DNA from: Larimichthys crocea
Lineage: Eukaryota; Chordata; Actinopteri; Sciaenidae
Direction: 5' to 3'
Length of the DNA stretch: 64,000 bases
NCBI RefSeq assembly: GCF_000972845.2
Contig: NC_040013.1
Coordinates: forward strand, 10,070,061 to 10,134,060
In this document: positions 1 to 27,578 of the stretch, piece after piece
Layout of the letters: every line of letters starts with the position of its first letter
Position numbering within the stretch: position 1 is the first letter of the stretch
The notes under the pieces: model-generated
The model's database searches: none
Told to the model about the DNA's origin: nothing
The model's input: only the letters and a program-made list of their open reading frames with translations
Position numbers and translations under genes: made by a program

Positions 1-59
1 CCATTAAGCAGCATTGACTCTATTCCAGTGTGTCTCATTAGGCCTATTCCTTTGTGTCT

Positions 60-488
60 GATGACTATAAAGGAGCAGAGTCTAGATCAGGATGGCTCCC
101 TCCCCCCAATCCGACCTGCTCCTCCACGCTCTGCTCTCCTCCAGCTGTGGGCGGGGCTGCCTCCTGATGTGCGCCCTAAGCTGATGTCGCTCGTTCTGAC
201 GGAGCAGTGGGAAGGTCACCATCATCCTGCGAGCAGCTCCCGTCCTCCTCCTCTCCCCACCGCCGGCTCTCGTCGCTCTCATCCCTGTCCTGTTTCATTT
301 CCGTTCGCCTCCGGTTCACACTCAGTGTTTCCTTTTTCATTTTGAGGCGGATCCTTTTTGGATTAGCTCAGCAGTTTTTATGATGCACTTTGCTGGCGTG
401 TAGCGCTATTGCTGCAGGAGGAGTCATTATCTCATCAGCTTCTCTCCGTGCCAAACTATGAGGCTCCCGATCTGCCACTGAAACAGAG
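60..488 (+). promoter_or_regulatory. klc4: Putative klc4 promoter and non-coding first exon
   Basis: This is the GC-richest stretch upstream of the kinesin light chain coding exons. It carries a TATA-like TATAAAGG at 66-73 and a consensus GC box GGGCGGGGC at 149-157. It ends at a good donor context, CAGAG|GTTAGT, with the GT at 489-490. The coding start lies just inside a later exon that begins behind a strong acceptor at 4538, so the gene must have at least one upstream non-coding exon. This segment is the best candidate in the window. The start site and the exon limits are inferred, and no transcript data were available. The first exon could also lie before base 1. Confidence 0.4.
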
Positions 489-3400
489 GTTAGTTTTCTG
501 GTCCGGCAAGCTGGAGCAGCTGAAAACACTGCCAGCATGAATGATGGATGGCTTAAGGCTTCAGCAGGCATTTTGTAACGGATATAAAGATTCTTTCACA
601 GTTTAATCTGCCCATTTTTCATATTGTGACAGTTTTTTTTTCGTCATGACTAGTGACCACCTTGCTCAGAATAAATAGTCTCACTATAACAGTATACACA
701 TGCCACTCTAATGATTTTAGACTGCAAGCCGATGGCTACATTTCATAAAATGCTCCGTCTGTCGTGAAGTACCATTGAGAGACAGGAGCATGTGTTAATG
801 CACGTCTTATCTTTGTTGCGTATGTATTAAAATGGCAGGTCAGGTAACTCTGTGCCGAGAGATTTGTTGAAAATGGTTTCCTCGTGTGCCTGTGTTTACC
901 TTTTGTTCATATTAAGAGGTGAACATTTCCACGTACTTGCTGCGACTGAATCTTGAGTAATAGTTGATCCTGCTCACGGGGGCATTTGAATAAAAGCCCA
1001 AATTAAATAAATATGTGCTTATGGTGTGATTTGTAACACCGTCAGGGCATTTTGTGTGGTCCCAAAAGCACTGTGACACATTTGAGCAGCATGAGTCGTA
1101 TTCTGGGCCTGTTGAACTAGAGCGGTCTGTCAATTCCTTTGTCTGTTGTGTTTTAATGTGCACATGATTTGTATGAAACACAAAAAAGTAAACGTTAAAG
1201 ATTAATTCAAGGGCAGTGGTTCTGAAGAAAAACAACAGGTCTGTTGGACTTTATCTCACCTCTTTAAAGACTTGGAAAATATTAACTTGAGCCGTCTGAA
1301 GGAAGCACAAGTCTTAGATGTGGCTGTTTGTGTATTCTATCAAAGTGAAGCTCCGTGTGACTCACATGAAAGCACTGTTTCTCTTCTACTCAGGCCTTTC
1401 ATTCTCTTCGACTGTGTACAGGGTAATACGCTGTCTGATCTGTGAATATGCTCTATCTTTTAAAACATTTCAAATCTTGTTCAGAGACTGTTGAGCTTTA
1501 GTGCCAGCCCTGATCATGGAGAAATGTTCTGTAGTCACTGACGGCAGAGCAAATTTCTCCTCATCCGTCTCACATGTCTTCACGTGAAGTCCGTGTTTTA
1601 TAATCCCCACCTTGACTTTACTTAAGGCTCACCCGTCTTCGTAGCATAATGAATAAAAGGTTATGTTCAGAAACATTTAGGGTCATGTGCTGCACGAGGC
1701 ACATGACCCTAAATGTTTGCGAACATAACATCTTATTCAGAACAGTCCGATGCAAATGAGAGAATTTGAATATACTTTTATGTAAAGCACAGCGTCCGTT
1801 CTTAGTCGTGATCTGTGCTGTGCTCTGTTCTTCTTTAGTGTGAGCTCTTCCAACATGTTACTTCTTGCCTCTGACTCCACCATCAGCACATTTTACTGTT
1901 CGGCATGCTTACAACCATCGACTGTAAGCATGCATACCGTGACCAACACCCAACCTCCATCAGATCTGTTTTTATATACTCTGAGTTGAACATTTCTCAA
2001 TGATGTTGCCGTAAAATGCAAAAAGATTTTAATGCTAGCAACAAATACAAGGTCACGCTGGTCTTCTCTAGACTTTCGTGCAGGTTTATGATCTGAAAAC
2101 ACTCACTAATTAATTATATGCTTTGTTTCATTAGAGTGGGGTCACTTGATGTGTGACGAAAACTACTTCTCTGTTGCCGTGGGTTAGCTTCGTCCTGCTC
2201 CTCTGTTACTTCCTGTCAGATGAATGCAAAGACGTGATCACGACGTGCAACAAAGTGCTAAACTGCAGATGAGCGACGCTCAACATCACTCCTGAGCACC
2301 ATATCTAATATGGCCAATATTAATCACTCAGCGCTGCTTCAGCATCCTAACAGCTTGAACAGGATGCTGTCTGGATGCTTTCACTCGGAACATTCTGCAT
2401 TTTTTTCAATTCTTCACTGGATTAAACTAAGTGGATTCATGATGGTAGGGATGGGAGAGCTTTTCAGCGGAGGGAAAGAAAAACAACATTATTATTTCAC
2501 CTGACAGCAGAGGTATGTCATCTCTGTGTTATCCTCTCAGACAGTCCACGGTGTTAGGTTACCTGACATCTACCACTGCCGCTCTCTGTCTGTCCAGAGC
2601 CTCCAGCTGCTGGTACACAGGCTGAATAAAGCACATTTCCACAGGCTGACATCCAGTTGGTCATTAGTTGACTGCCCCTGTTTGCTTGTCTAGTCTCCAT
2701 CATGAAATATATTAGCATAAATAACCTTCCTCTGACAGAGCCCGGCGGTGATTACACAATGTGACATGCATTACGCCACAGGAGGGGACATAATTACTGG
2801 ATACTAGCAACAAACCCAGTTGGACATGTTGTCTGTTTTCTAGCAGTGCAGCCAAGGTCCTGTGGAAACGCCCAAACAAAATAAGTGTTCTGTAACAGCT
2901 GCAATGATTAATTGACCAACAGAAAATAAATCAGCAGCTACTTTAATAAACGATTAAAACGGTGAAACGCCATTAATTCTCTCAAACGTGTTCGTTTTCT
3001 GCTTTTCGTTGTCTCCTATGATGGTAAACAAAATGTGTTTTGGTTTGTTTTGATCAGACGAAAACATTTGAAGACGTCATCTAAGGTGCTGGGAAACAGT
3101 GACAGGCATTTCTAACCATTTTCTACGACTAATCAGTTAATAGAGAAAATGATCAGCAAATAAAATCGTGAATGAAAACATTCAGCACTAGCAGCAATTT
3201 ATGATCCTGGTTTGACGTCTCAAGTAGTTTCATTCTTCACCAACCAATCAATCTTTCTCTTGCTTTTGCAGTAACAGGACTTTCGTTATCTCTTCTCATC
3301 TCACATTCCAAAGCAAATTGCTATTAAGTGCAGTAGTTTAGTGCTTTCTGTTATTTTTCGATTCTCTGCTTAAATAGACATTTGCTAAAAATGCAAGGGG

Positions 3401-4538
3401 TGGCTCACTAATAGTGTAGTGTATTTTTTCTCTTGGCAGATGGCTCTCAGCTGGTGTTTATTACTGCAAGCCCCCTCATCCTCTTTACCTCGTAACCCCT
3501 CACTGCTGCTAAAATACAGAATGCACGTTGCCTGGACCCAGGTCTGCTTTCTGCACAGACATTTGCATGATGTAGCCAGCAGCAGCAGCAGCAACGTGGC
3601 TCAGTGAGTCATGGGTTATCTTCAGACTGTTTGGGGAAAATAACACATGTTCCATGCACTCACAGAAGGCCTGACATTTCTTCAGAACACTATATCATCG
3701 ACACTGAGCTTTCTGTCTCCGACTTGAGCGGCTGCTAGGCTGTATTACCGAGGCTTTTGTAATGTCATTCTCTCCTTGACGCCAGTCATGCAGCCAGCTA
3801 GGCCTCTGTTTGGATAAAGCGCTGGCACCAGAAGGCACAAACACTGCAGCATCTGTGTGCCCTCTGTTCCACGGCAAGCTGCAGCTCTACTCCCGACCGG
3901 AGCTTATTATAGGTGCCAAATTCCAACAGTCTGGCCACCCAAATAATATGTCCCTGTGGCCCTGGGCTATGCATAAAGCAGGCATTCTATGCAGGTCTTT
4001 AATTCGTATGTGGCTCCTCGTTCAACACACAGACTCAGTTGGATCATCGTCATTTTAATTCAGGTTTTATTGAAGTACCTTTTCCTTCCTATCACATTGA
4101 CTTTTACAATTTAACACCTCAAAGAAATGCTGACCCGTCTCACACATGAAATTTTAATAATTCAGCTTCCTGTGGTGATAAGACAAGTTCATTTCCCCTT
4201 TTATGGCTGTCACGTTGCTGGTGGATCATGCCATGATCTCTCAGAAAGACTGGTGTCTGCCAGTATCAAAGGCAGGGCTCCACATCGTCTGATAGCTTTA
4301 AATAGAGACTGTCATGTCGCTTGAGGTGATGATGCTGTTTAGATGGTTCAGTGTGAATCTGAAGACGCTTTCAGTTAAATGGAGGACAGAGACATGTTGT
4401 GATTGTTGCAGCGCAGCCGACAGGTTCTGTTTAGTGAATTTCAGTGTTCAATTTCCACACTGCATCCACTGGGTCAGCCTGTTGTAACAGCCAGTTCCCC
4501 TCTTTCTGTTTTTTTCCCCCCCTCCCCAATCTGTACAG
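489..4538 (+). other. Putative klc4 intron 1
   Basis: About 4 kb runs between the candidate first exon and the acceptor of the first coding exon (pyrimidine tract, then CTGTACAG ending at 4538). I see no coding exon in it. Open frames are short and lack recognisable domains. The one structured element is a near-perfect hairpin at 1651-1738, listed separately. Confidence 0.4.
1651..1738. repeat. Near-perfect inverted repeat / hairpin
   Basis: The arms 1660-1690 and 1699-1729 are reverse complements over 31 bp with only two mismatches, and an 8-base loop lies at 1691-1698. Pairing extends weakly outward to about 1651 and 1738. The size (about 70-88 nt, one stem, short loop) resembles a microRNA precursor or a small palindromic MITE. 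It sits inside the putative first intron of klc4. No function can be assigned from sequence alone. Confidence 0.8.
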
Positions 4539-4561
4539 GTTTCCCAGAGCTTACATAGAAG

Positions 4562-20008
<15,447 letters not shown>

Positions 20009-21410
20009 GCCGCAGGTGGGCAGGTAGCTGATCTACGGGCTGATCTGCTCACCGACCCAAAGATGCTCCTTCCTTCGGCTCGTTCTCTGAGCCACTGTGA
20101 TCACCAACAACACTACCAGACAGCGTCATCCTCCCACACAGCCTCTCTCACCCAAAGACCCGTTTCCTCTAAGATTCAGACGCAAAGACATTTTCAGTCT
20201 TCAGAGCATAAACATACGTAACAATTTTTTTCCAGTTTGTTAAGTCTTCCAGAGACAGATTGCTGTATGTTTCCTAATATTGATGTCGCCTCATCTCTCA
20301 TCCTTTATTAATAATCACTGTGACTTTGCACTTTGACTTCATCTGTTGCCTGTTCTGGTATATTTCTCCTTGTGTTGTTTTGATTTGAGTCTTCCTGTGC
20401 CATTCATTGTTTTCTTCAAAAAAGAAAAAAATAAGAATATAATAAGATTAAGGTCTGTTGGGTTTGAAATGACACTATGTAAACTGACGTAATTACACTG
20501 TTAAATCGTTTTTATTTTCATTTTAGTGGTGATAAATTTGCCTGTTGAGATTTACTTGCAATGCGAGGTGTCGGTCGAAGCTTTGGGAAAACAGGGTGAA
20601 AGGTTGACCCTACAGATATGATGTGAGTCATGTGACTTGTCGTGGATAAGTTCTGTTCATACAAAGTTTTGGAAATTGAACTAGGCTGCTGCTTTAACCT
20701 CTACAGCTTTGAGAGTGTGTGTTTTTCTTTGTTTTTCTTTCTGCACCACTTTCTCTTCCATTGCAGAGAAATTACAGTAACAATCTCTGAGTCATTCGTG
20801 GCCTCAGAGTGCTGAGAAACACAACCATGAAAATGTTCAACTTTTTAAATTGTATATATAAACAAAAAAAGAATAATGAGGCTGAACTGGGTCACTTGAT
20901 TCTTCCCGGTCCTCCTGAATGATCTCTAGTGCCATGCATGACCTCTGCCGGGTTTAAGCTGCCAACTGTGAGCACATCTTTCTAATGTTGTTTACAGTGA
21001 TTAGATGTGTAATAAATGTCTAGATTTCTACTTATGTGATAATTATAGATTTTGCACAATTCTCAGAGGGGTGTCTTCGGTCTTTGATTGCATATTTTTT
21101 AGTCAAGCTACTCAAAAGAACTGGAATGTCTCAAAATTATTCTTGATTTTGTTTTTTCTTGTTAATGTGTGTGTTTTTGCTCATCCTCTGTAATAAAATG
21201 TATAAAATAGAATCTGATCAGAAGTTTGCAAGTCATCAGGAAATTAGCTGGCATAGTTTTGAGTTTGTTTAGGTTCATAATCATTGTTGGTAAGAGTTGA
21301 ATGTGCATCTGTTTGGATCTTAAATAATCCCATATGTCATGAATACACTACTACAAATCTCAACTATTGTTTGATCGTGATTCAGAAATAAAAACCAACA
21401 ATTTTCTATT
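20009..21410 (+). other. klc4: klc4 3' untranslated region
   Basis: AT-rich non-coding sequence after the stop codon, with canonical AATAAA signals at 21011-21016, 21192-21197 and 21387-21392. The one at 21192 is followed by further AT/GT-rich sequence. The one at 21387 is followed by a T/GT-rich stretch (TTGTGTTTTTGTC), which makes it a good distal site. The UTR would be about 1.0 to 1.4 kb. I cannot say which site is used. Confidence 0.65.
21192..21197 (+). promoter_or_regulatory. Candidate poly(A) signal of klc4
   Basis: AATAAA about 1.2 kb after the stop codon. Alternatives are 21011-21016 and 21387-21392. Confidence 0.45.
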
Positions 21411-22336
21411 CATACTTGTGTTTTTGTCATTTATACTAATTAGACAGGATGTGGTTGATTTGTGGATTTCCTACAGACCTCTCATCTTGTGTTTAAACTA
21501 TTTAAATTAATGGATTGGTCTGAAAATACTTAGCAAGATCATAACCTGTTTTATGTTTTGCCATGTCCCTAAACCTGCAGATTATATCAGCGAAATCCAC
21601 CGAGAATGATCTTAAACGTCAGCGTCTAAGTAAGGGTGGGAACCTTGTGAACCCTGATGTCTTGCCAAGATGTGATGTGTTTTCCCCGTCCTCCTGGTAG
21701 AAGTCAGCCTGGGGTTTCTCTGCTCCCTGGTAATCTCTCAGTATGTCAGAGCTTTAATGTGGAGCCCCGGCCCTTTAGGAACTCTGAGAGCTTTGAATTA
21801 AATGATCCAAGCAGGGTTTACGTTCCAGTGGGAGCTGTCAGGCTCCTTCTCTTGGCTGTCTTTGGAAGCAACAGCAAGTCCAGAGTAGCAGAGTTCATTA
21901 GTGCGTGAGAGTTGACACCATGCCCTCAGAAACTTTAAATGAAAGAAACGTGGATGTTGTTGTAACTCTTACTTTCTGTCAAAGCACTCCTGTTCCCTCA
22001 TGAGTAAGGATTTCATACAGCGTCAGGCAGGTGGCTGGCAGGTATATAAAATCCATTTTTTACAACCTCCAGTGTGTCCTTCAGGCCTGCCTTATTCATT
22101 GCAGCCACTTCCTATCATCAGGTAACATTGGTTTGACCCTTTAATCGTTTAAGCTTGGTCGACTGCATGTTTCTGTCAGCCATCTAGGTGCCAGCTGGAC
22201 AAGCAACATGCCACCAGTCCCACACACAGTACTACAAGTGGCGGCAACAGGGGCCTTCCCTTAAATATTTAGTATTTGCAAGTGCATCACTGGATTTGTG
22301 GCATTTATTACCCGCTCAACTCAGAAATCTATAAAA

Positions 22337-22411
<75 letters not shown>

Positions 22412-23090
22412 GAGATTTAACCACTCAAATTTATTTAATTTATTTATTTGATTTGACAGATTGAACCAGCATAAAATTGGTAGAAATCTGAACATTTTGC
22501 GATCAATCTGCACTTTGTTATTATTGTGCATATTCGTTTTAAAGATCTGCATGTGCTGAATGAAACAGTGATCAGGTTGATCCAGGGGGTCGCAGTGTTG
22601 TATTCCTTATCCCAGGTCGGATACGAGCACCGGAAGCTCCACTGTAGGTAGAGAAGGGAAAACACGTCAAGCGACCAGAGATACACAGACTAAAACAGGA
22701 TGTTTGATGTTTGGATTTCAAAATAAAAGAGCCATTTTTTGTACGTAGACCATGTTAAAACCCAACTGTTAGTGTTTAACTACAAGACCAAGACACAAGT
22801 GAGAAACATATGAATAAAAATACATTTGATTAAGTATAGTATCAAACATACATAGAAATAAACAAAATGTTGTGTGGAGTGGTGAGGAAAGAAAAATAAT
22901 AGTAAACATATACATAATGTTAAAATATGTGAATATATGCTCAAATAGGGTTAACACGTGTTTTGCTTTATCCAGTACTGTTTTTGCACACCATGCAAAA
23001 ACACGTAAAAATAAAAAACATTTTTTTCATAAAGTCCGATTGCGCCACAATTAAAGGAAAACGTGCAATAAATAGAAAACCTTTATTTTG
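21411..23090. other. Intergenic gap between klc4 and the downstream CpG island
   Basis: No exon or RNA gene is visible. It contains an (ATCT)n microsatellite at 22337-22411. From about 23090 onward the composition becomes markedly richer in CpG. Confidence 0.7.
22337..22411. repeat. (ATCT)n microsatellite
   Basis: About 18 perfect ATCT units, in the gap between klc4 and the next promoter. Likely to be polymorphic in length. Confidence 0.97.
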
Positions 23091-23094
23091 AAAG

Positions 23095-23790
23095 TCCTAA
23101 GCGGAACCCAGGTGTGTTGCTTCCGCCCACTTGACGCTGGTGTAAAAAATCACACAGGCTGGTGGGAGGAAGCCAACTTGGAAACACCGCGGAGCGAAAC
23201 TCCTCTCGGTGGAGACTGAACTCGGCCGGCGGCTCTGGACGCGGGCAGACGGCGGCTACACAGACCGGGTTGTAATGAACCACCGCGGCCTAAAATTCAC
23301 TCAAACCCTCCGTCCTGTAAAACACCTGGAAGTTTAAACTTCGCTCCAAACTTTTCGGCGGGGCTTCTCAGTCTGAACTCGTTAAGTCGTTTGTGTGGCT
23401 GGCCTTGTTAAAAACCGAAGCGTCGGTCCGCACATGTTTCTGCCTTGTTCCTGCTAGTTTCCAAAACAACCAGGTGAGCAGGCCGTCTGGCTTCTCCCCC
23501 CCTCCGGGGACTTGCGCAGGTAAACGGGGTTAGTTTACCTTTACGCACACAGTGACGCACGGACCTCGTTGACGCTCCTCTTTTCGTCCTACGGCTCTCC
23601 CCGCAGCCGCAGCCGCCGCCGGAGAACAAGCACCGGTGAGCCGCCGAGAACCAGGACGGTCATGGATCTACCGGGAGAGAGCGAGACCCGGCGGAGAGAA
23701 AGCAGCAGGACCCCCGCGGTGATTAACAGGAGAAACACACCGGCGAACACGATGTACGCCGTCGGTTTTCTCTGCCTCCAAGGTTGGTAA
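23095..23790 (+). promoter_or_regulatory. ptk7: CpG island, putative ptk7 promoter and first exon region
   Basis: Unlike its AT-rich surroundings, this segment is dense in CpG dinucleotides and GC boxes, such as GGCGGGGC near 23359. It has several good plus-strand donor contexts: CAACCAG|GTGAGC at about 23472, GCGCAG|GTAAAC at about 23519 and CACCG|GTGAGC at about 23635. It lies about 2 kb after the klc4 3' end, on the same strand. In human, PTK7 follows KLC4 closely in the same orientation, which is the basis for the name. Promoter character is well supported; gene identity is inference. Confidence 0.55.
23662..23782 (+). CDS. ptk7: Candidate first coding exon of downstream gene (ptk7?), partial
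   Basis: Two in-frame starts exist: 23662 (MDLPGESETRRRESSRTPAV onward) and 23752 (MYAVGFLCLQ), the latter with A at -3. The frame reaches CAAG|GTTGGT, so an exon ending at 23782 would end in phase 1, the phase used between a signal-peptide exon and Ig-domain exons. An alternative donor, GGTTG|GTAACA, ends at 23786. If the start is 23752, only ten residues plus one base are coded here, too short to prove a signal peptide. No immunoglobulin or kinase exon is found in the rest of the window. An untranslated exon, or the antisense reading of this island, remains possible. Confidence 0.3.
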
Positions 23791-26700
23791 CAAAGCTGGG
23801 GAACATCTCCCACACACACACTTCTGTTTATTTGTATTAATTAAGATGCTACAAAACAACAACCCGCTCAGCGAGTGGTTGCTGCAGACCTCGACATTGA
23901 CCTCCGTGCTTCTTTTTGAGGATTTGCTGTCGCTGGTTCAACTTAGTTCATTTGGGCTGACTGCCTGAGAGACACAGCGCTGAGGCTGGAGGTCCTGCTT
24001 CCAGCTGCTTTCCTCATTCATTACTGCAGAGCAACGTTTTCTGTTTTAGTTAAAATTTAAAGACTTTAAACTACATTCTTGTTTGGGGGGGGGGGGTTCA
24101 GAGGAGGTGGTAGGGGGTAACTCTCCCCCCTGTTCTCCCCCCTCCCCCTCTGACCCCAGTTTGAGGGGGGGGAAAAAACAACAACTGCAATTCTGTAAGT
24201 AAATCCAGGCTTCTGCCTTCAAGATGGCTGGGGATGAGGATATAAATGCTTCCAAGTGGAAAGAGTTTGAGTGGGGTGGGGGGGGACGGGGACGCTCTCT
24301 TTAAAAGAAATTGCTCTGTTTTACACAATCCAAACATGTCTGTTTGCATATTACCTTAGTTGCACAGTAATTAAATATCTCATCTGAAGCAGGGGAATGA
24401 AGGGGAGGAGGATGATGGTAGGTTTTCAGCCAGCACCGGAGGACGCCTTGCCGTGTCATTATGTATTCCCAGGAGTATACTTCCATCCTCGCACAAACAA
24501 CACATTGGATACGCCATTTCTGATTATCATATTCATAACTCGGGTTTGCATGTTTGAACTGCCTCTCCGAGCCTCCAGCCTGGCATGCTTTCATGGGTGC
24601 CATTCATATGCACGGGTGGAGTGGAGTGGAGTGCAGTGCAGAGCGTCTGCCTGACTATTATCCAAAAAAAGAGAGAGGAGCTGGAGAAATCTCAAATTAA
24701 AATGATGCAAACGGCCTCCCACATTGTCAAAGCCTTAAAGTTCATAACCCCCCGAGACGAAAGCCCTGAAAAGATCTTTCCTAGTTTGTGTAAGGAATGC
24801 TCTTATCCTGCCAAGCATCGGGCTCATTAACTCAGCGCTCATCGTGTCAAAACTGAGTCGGGTTTATCTGATCTCCACATGTAGACTGAAACGCAGACCA
24901 GCTCAGATTGTGTTTTGCCCCTGCGCCTTCAACACAGCCCTGATAGTCAAGAGTGGCTGAAAAATTCCTTTAAGTTGAAGTGTGTGTCGCCCACCCCCCC
25001 CTCCCTCCGTCCTTCCAGCAGCCCTCCTCATGGTGCCCACTTTGGGATGAATGTGTCCTCTGTGTGCAGGCAGCAGGGGAGACGCAGGCTGCTGTGGGTT
25101 TGTGTTTATAACATTCATGAAAAGAGCCAAGCCAGGTACTGTCATGACAGCCTCGCGTTGTAGCCCGCTTTAGAAATATCCTATTTTTAAAAAAAAAGTG
25201 GCAAAGCACCGCAGAGGCCAGAAACGGTGACGGACGAGACGTTTTTATAGTGGCTTTATTCCCACATGAAGCAGTCTACAGCAAACGCACCATGTTTCTG
25301 GAGAGTTGTCTGATCTGCAGGATCTGGGCACTCTGCACAAATATTTACCCAGATCTTGTTTTATTCTCAGTTTACAGTCATCACTCTGTTTTGCAGCTGC
25401 TTTTTTGTTTGCGTCTCGATCTGGTTTTCCTTTTTGTAGCTGACCAGCGCCTGACGCAGCGCTCAGAGTAGATGAAAGCCACTTATGGAGTTAACGTCCA
25501 TAATGTTAATGCAGCATCCGCCCACCTCCCTACCTATTGCTCTCACCCATCCTCCTCATCCTGTGCTGTGTTTTTCATTCCCCCTTTCCTCTCTGCTTCA
25601 TCAAGACAATCTCGCTGTTGGAGTATCTATGTGAAAAAATGACCTGGCTCATTGCCGTGGCGCTGAGTAACATCCTCGCTCACTCATTTCTTCTCAGACC
25701 TCCACACCCCTCCGCCCCCCCCCTTTTGATCTCTCTCCCTTGTCATGCAGCTGGAGGAGATCTGCATTTCAGGTCTCCTGGCGCATTAATAATTTGGATT
25801 CCTGTGCAAAAAAAAATAAAAAAATATTCACCTCCTGATGATTTAGTGGTGTGCAATCATATTTCTTGATGGAATTCACAACCAGGTCCAGAGTTTGTTC
25901 ATTTTGTGAATCTCCTCTCTGGCTTCCATAACCGGCTGTAAAACAAGATACTGTAACTACACTGCAAGGGTAGCAAACCACAGCTAAATTATTGGGCCTG
26001 TGTAATGGATTTACTGTTCTTTCACCTATCGGATGTGTTATCCTTTCCCAGAAGGATAACAGATAAAGGAAGTCAACATTGTGCAGACGCTCTCTCTGCA
26101 TTCATGAATCGACCTGTATTTTACAGAGCGGCCGTTCCACTTCTGCTCTTATTAGAGGGTCCATGAAGCTAAACTGCAGCATTTGTGCAGTTTTCGGAGC
26201 AGATCCCACGTGGGCTTTCTTCGGGATGTTTTGTCGACGTACCCACCTGCCTCTGCTCTATTTTAAAGTCCATACGCTTGGCTCTTATTAACCCAACCGT
26301 GCCCGCAGGCTGTTTGGCTGCGAGCTGGTTCTGATTCTCTGAATACTCTGATTCAGAGAAGACGAAGGGTCGACGCCTATATAAACACAGGAATATGTTG
26401 CGAGGAGGGGGAAATTGTCGTCCAGCGGTTTACAATCCTGTGGTGGTCAAAGTGAAATTGTACTGTTGGAATTTATTTCAACATATTTGGGTGGATTGCA
26501 AAACAGGGGTCATCATCCGATTGCTGTCTTTTTGTGCACAACTTTCAGAGTAAACCGTTTGGATCTGGGCCCTGTTTTTTTTGTTTCTGTTTTTTTGTCC
26601 AACCACATCAAGTGATTCTTGCTTCTTCTGTCACCACAGTGCTGCAGGGTTGTATATCACACAAACATCTGTGTGATCCACTACAGTGTTCCTGCAACAT

Positions 26701-27133
26701 GCTGTTTCAGCAAGCCAGAATAGGATAGTAATATGTGGCTTCAGTATTTTTGAAAGGCAGTTCGTGTCAGTGCTGGGCGATAACTCAATATTACCCTCTG
26801 TTGACTTCACGTCCTCTCTTGATGTGATCATATTATGTTGTTGTTCAACAATTTGCAGTTGTCTAAATAGATGATTCAAAGCCAGTTGGAATTAAAAACT
26901 AACTTTAGGATTTAAATTGGTAACTGAAGGTTTAGTTTATTTTCATATGAACAGTGTGGTCATGAAACAGAGCCCAACATCAGTTTGATTATTCTATTTA
27001 TGACTGGTTTATGACACACATCGCTCTCACTCACTCATACATTTGATATAATCTTTATTATAGCTGGACCAGTACTGGATTTTTTGAGGCTGGTACAAAC
27101 ATCAATTTTTGAGAGTTTACAGTATCCTAATTA

Positions 27134-27578
27134 CAGGTTTTGCTATAAATTCTTGAAGGTTTGGAAAACGTTTCATTTTAACCATTATGTTTTTAAGGTT
27201 AGGAAAATGATTGCATTTGAATATAGCCCTTTTTCAATATAATCTGTTGTTTCAATCACTCATGTAAACCAAAAATCTTTTAATATTTGAAAAGAAATGA
27301 TCCGGTCATCACGTTTGTTTATTGTCTCCTGGCATTGAGCTGCATTGACTGACAGTGGCGCCGAAATGCAAAGAAATGTTCTGCTCCGCTTCACGCCTGG
27401 TATCAAAACAAAGTGACAATACATCTATGGCTGTGAGTCTAAGGGAAATCTTGCATTTATAGTAGCAATTTAGATTTGATGATAAAGGCTTCAAGAGTCT
27501 GGAAATCTTTTGTTAAGGTTCCTTGAAAGTGCTGGATAAGTGCTTGAATTATTCTCTCAAAAAGCTGTACAAACCCGG
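27134..27578. mobile_element. Decayed hAT-like MITE (third, diverged copy)
   Basis: It shares, in the same order, the phrases found at 38110-38406: AAGGTTTGGAAAACGTTTCA, GTCTCCTGGC, CCTTGAAAGTGCT, then AAAAAGCTGT with the end AACCCGG. The copy is longer and more degraded, with about 150 bp of extra sequence. Confidence 0.6.

Noticed and set aside
22276..22464. Open frame with Ile-Tyr-Leu-Ser repeats
   Set aside because: Translation of the (ATCT)n microsatellite.
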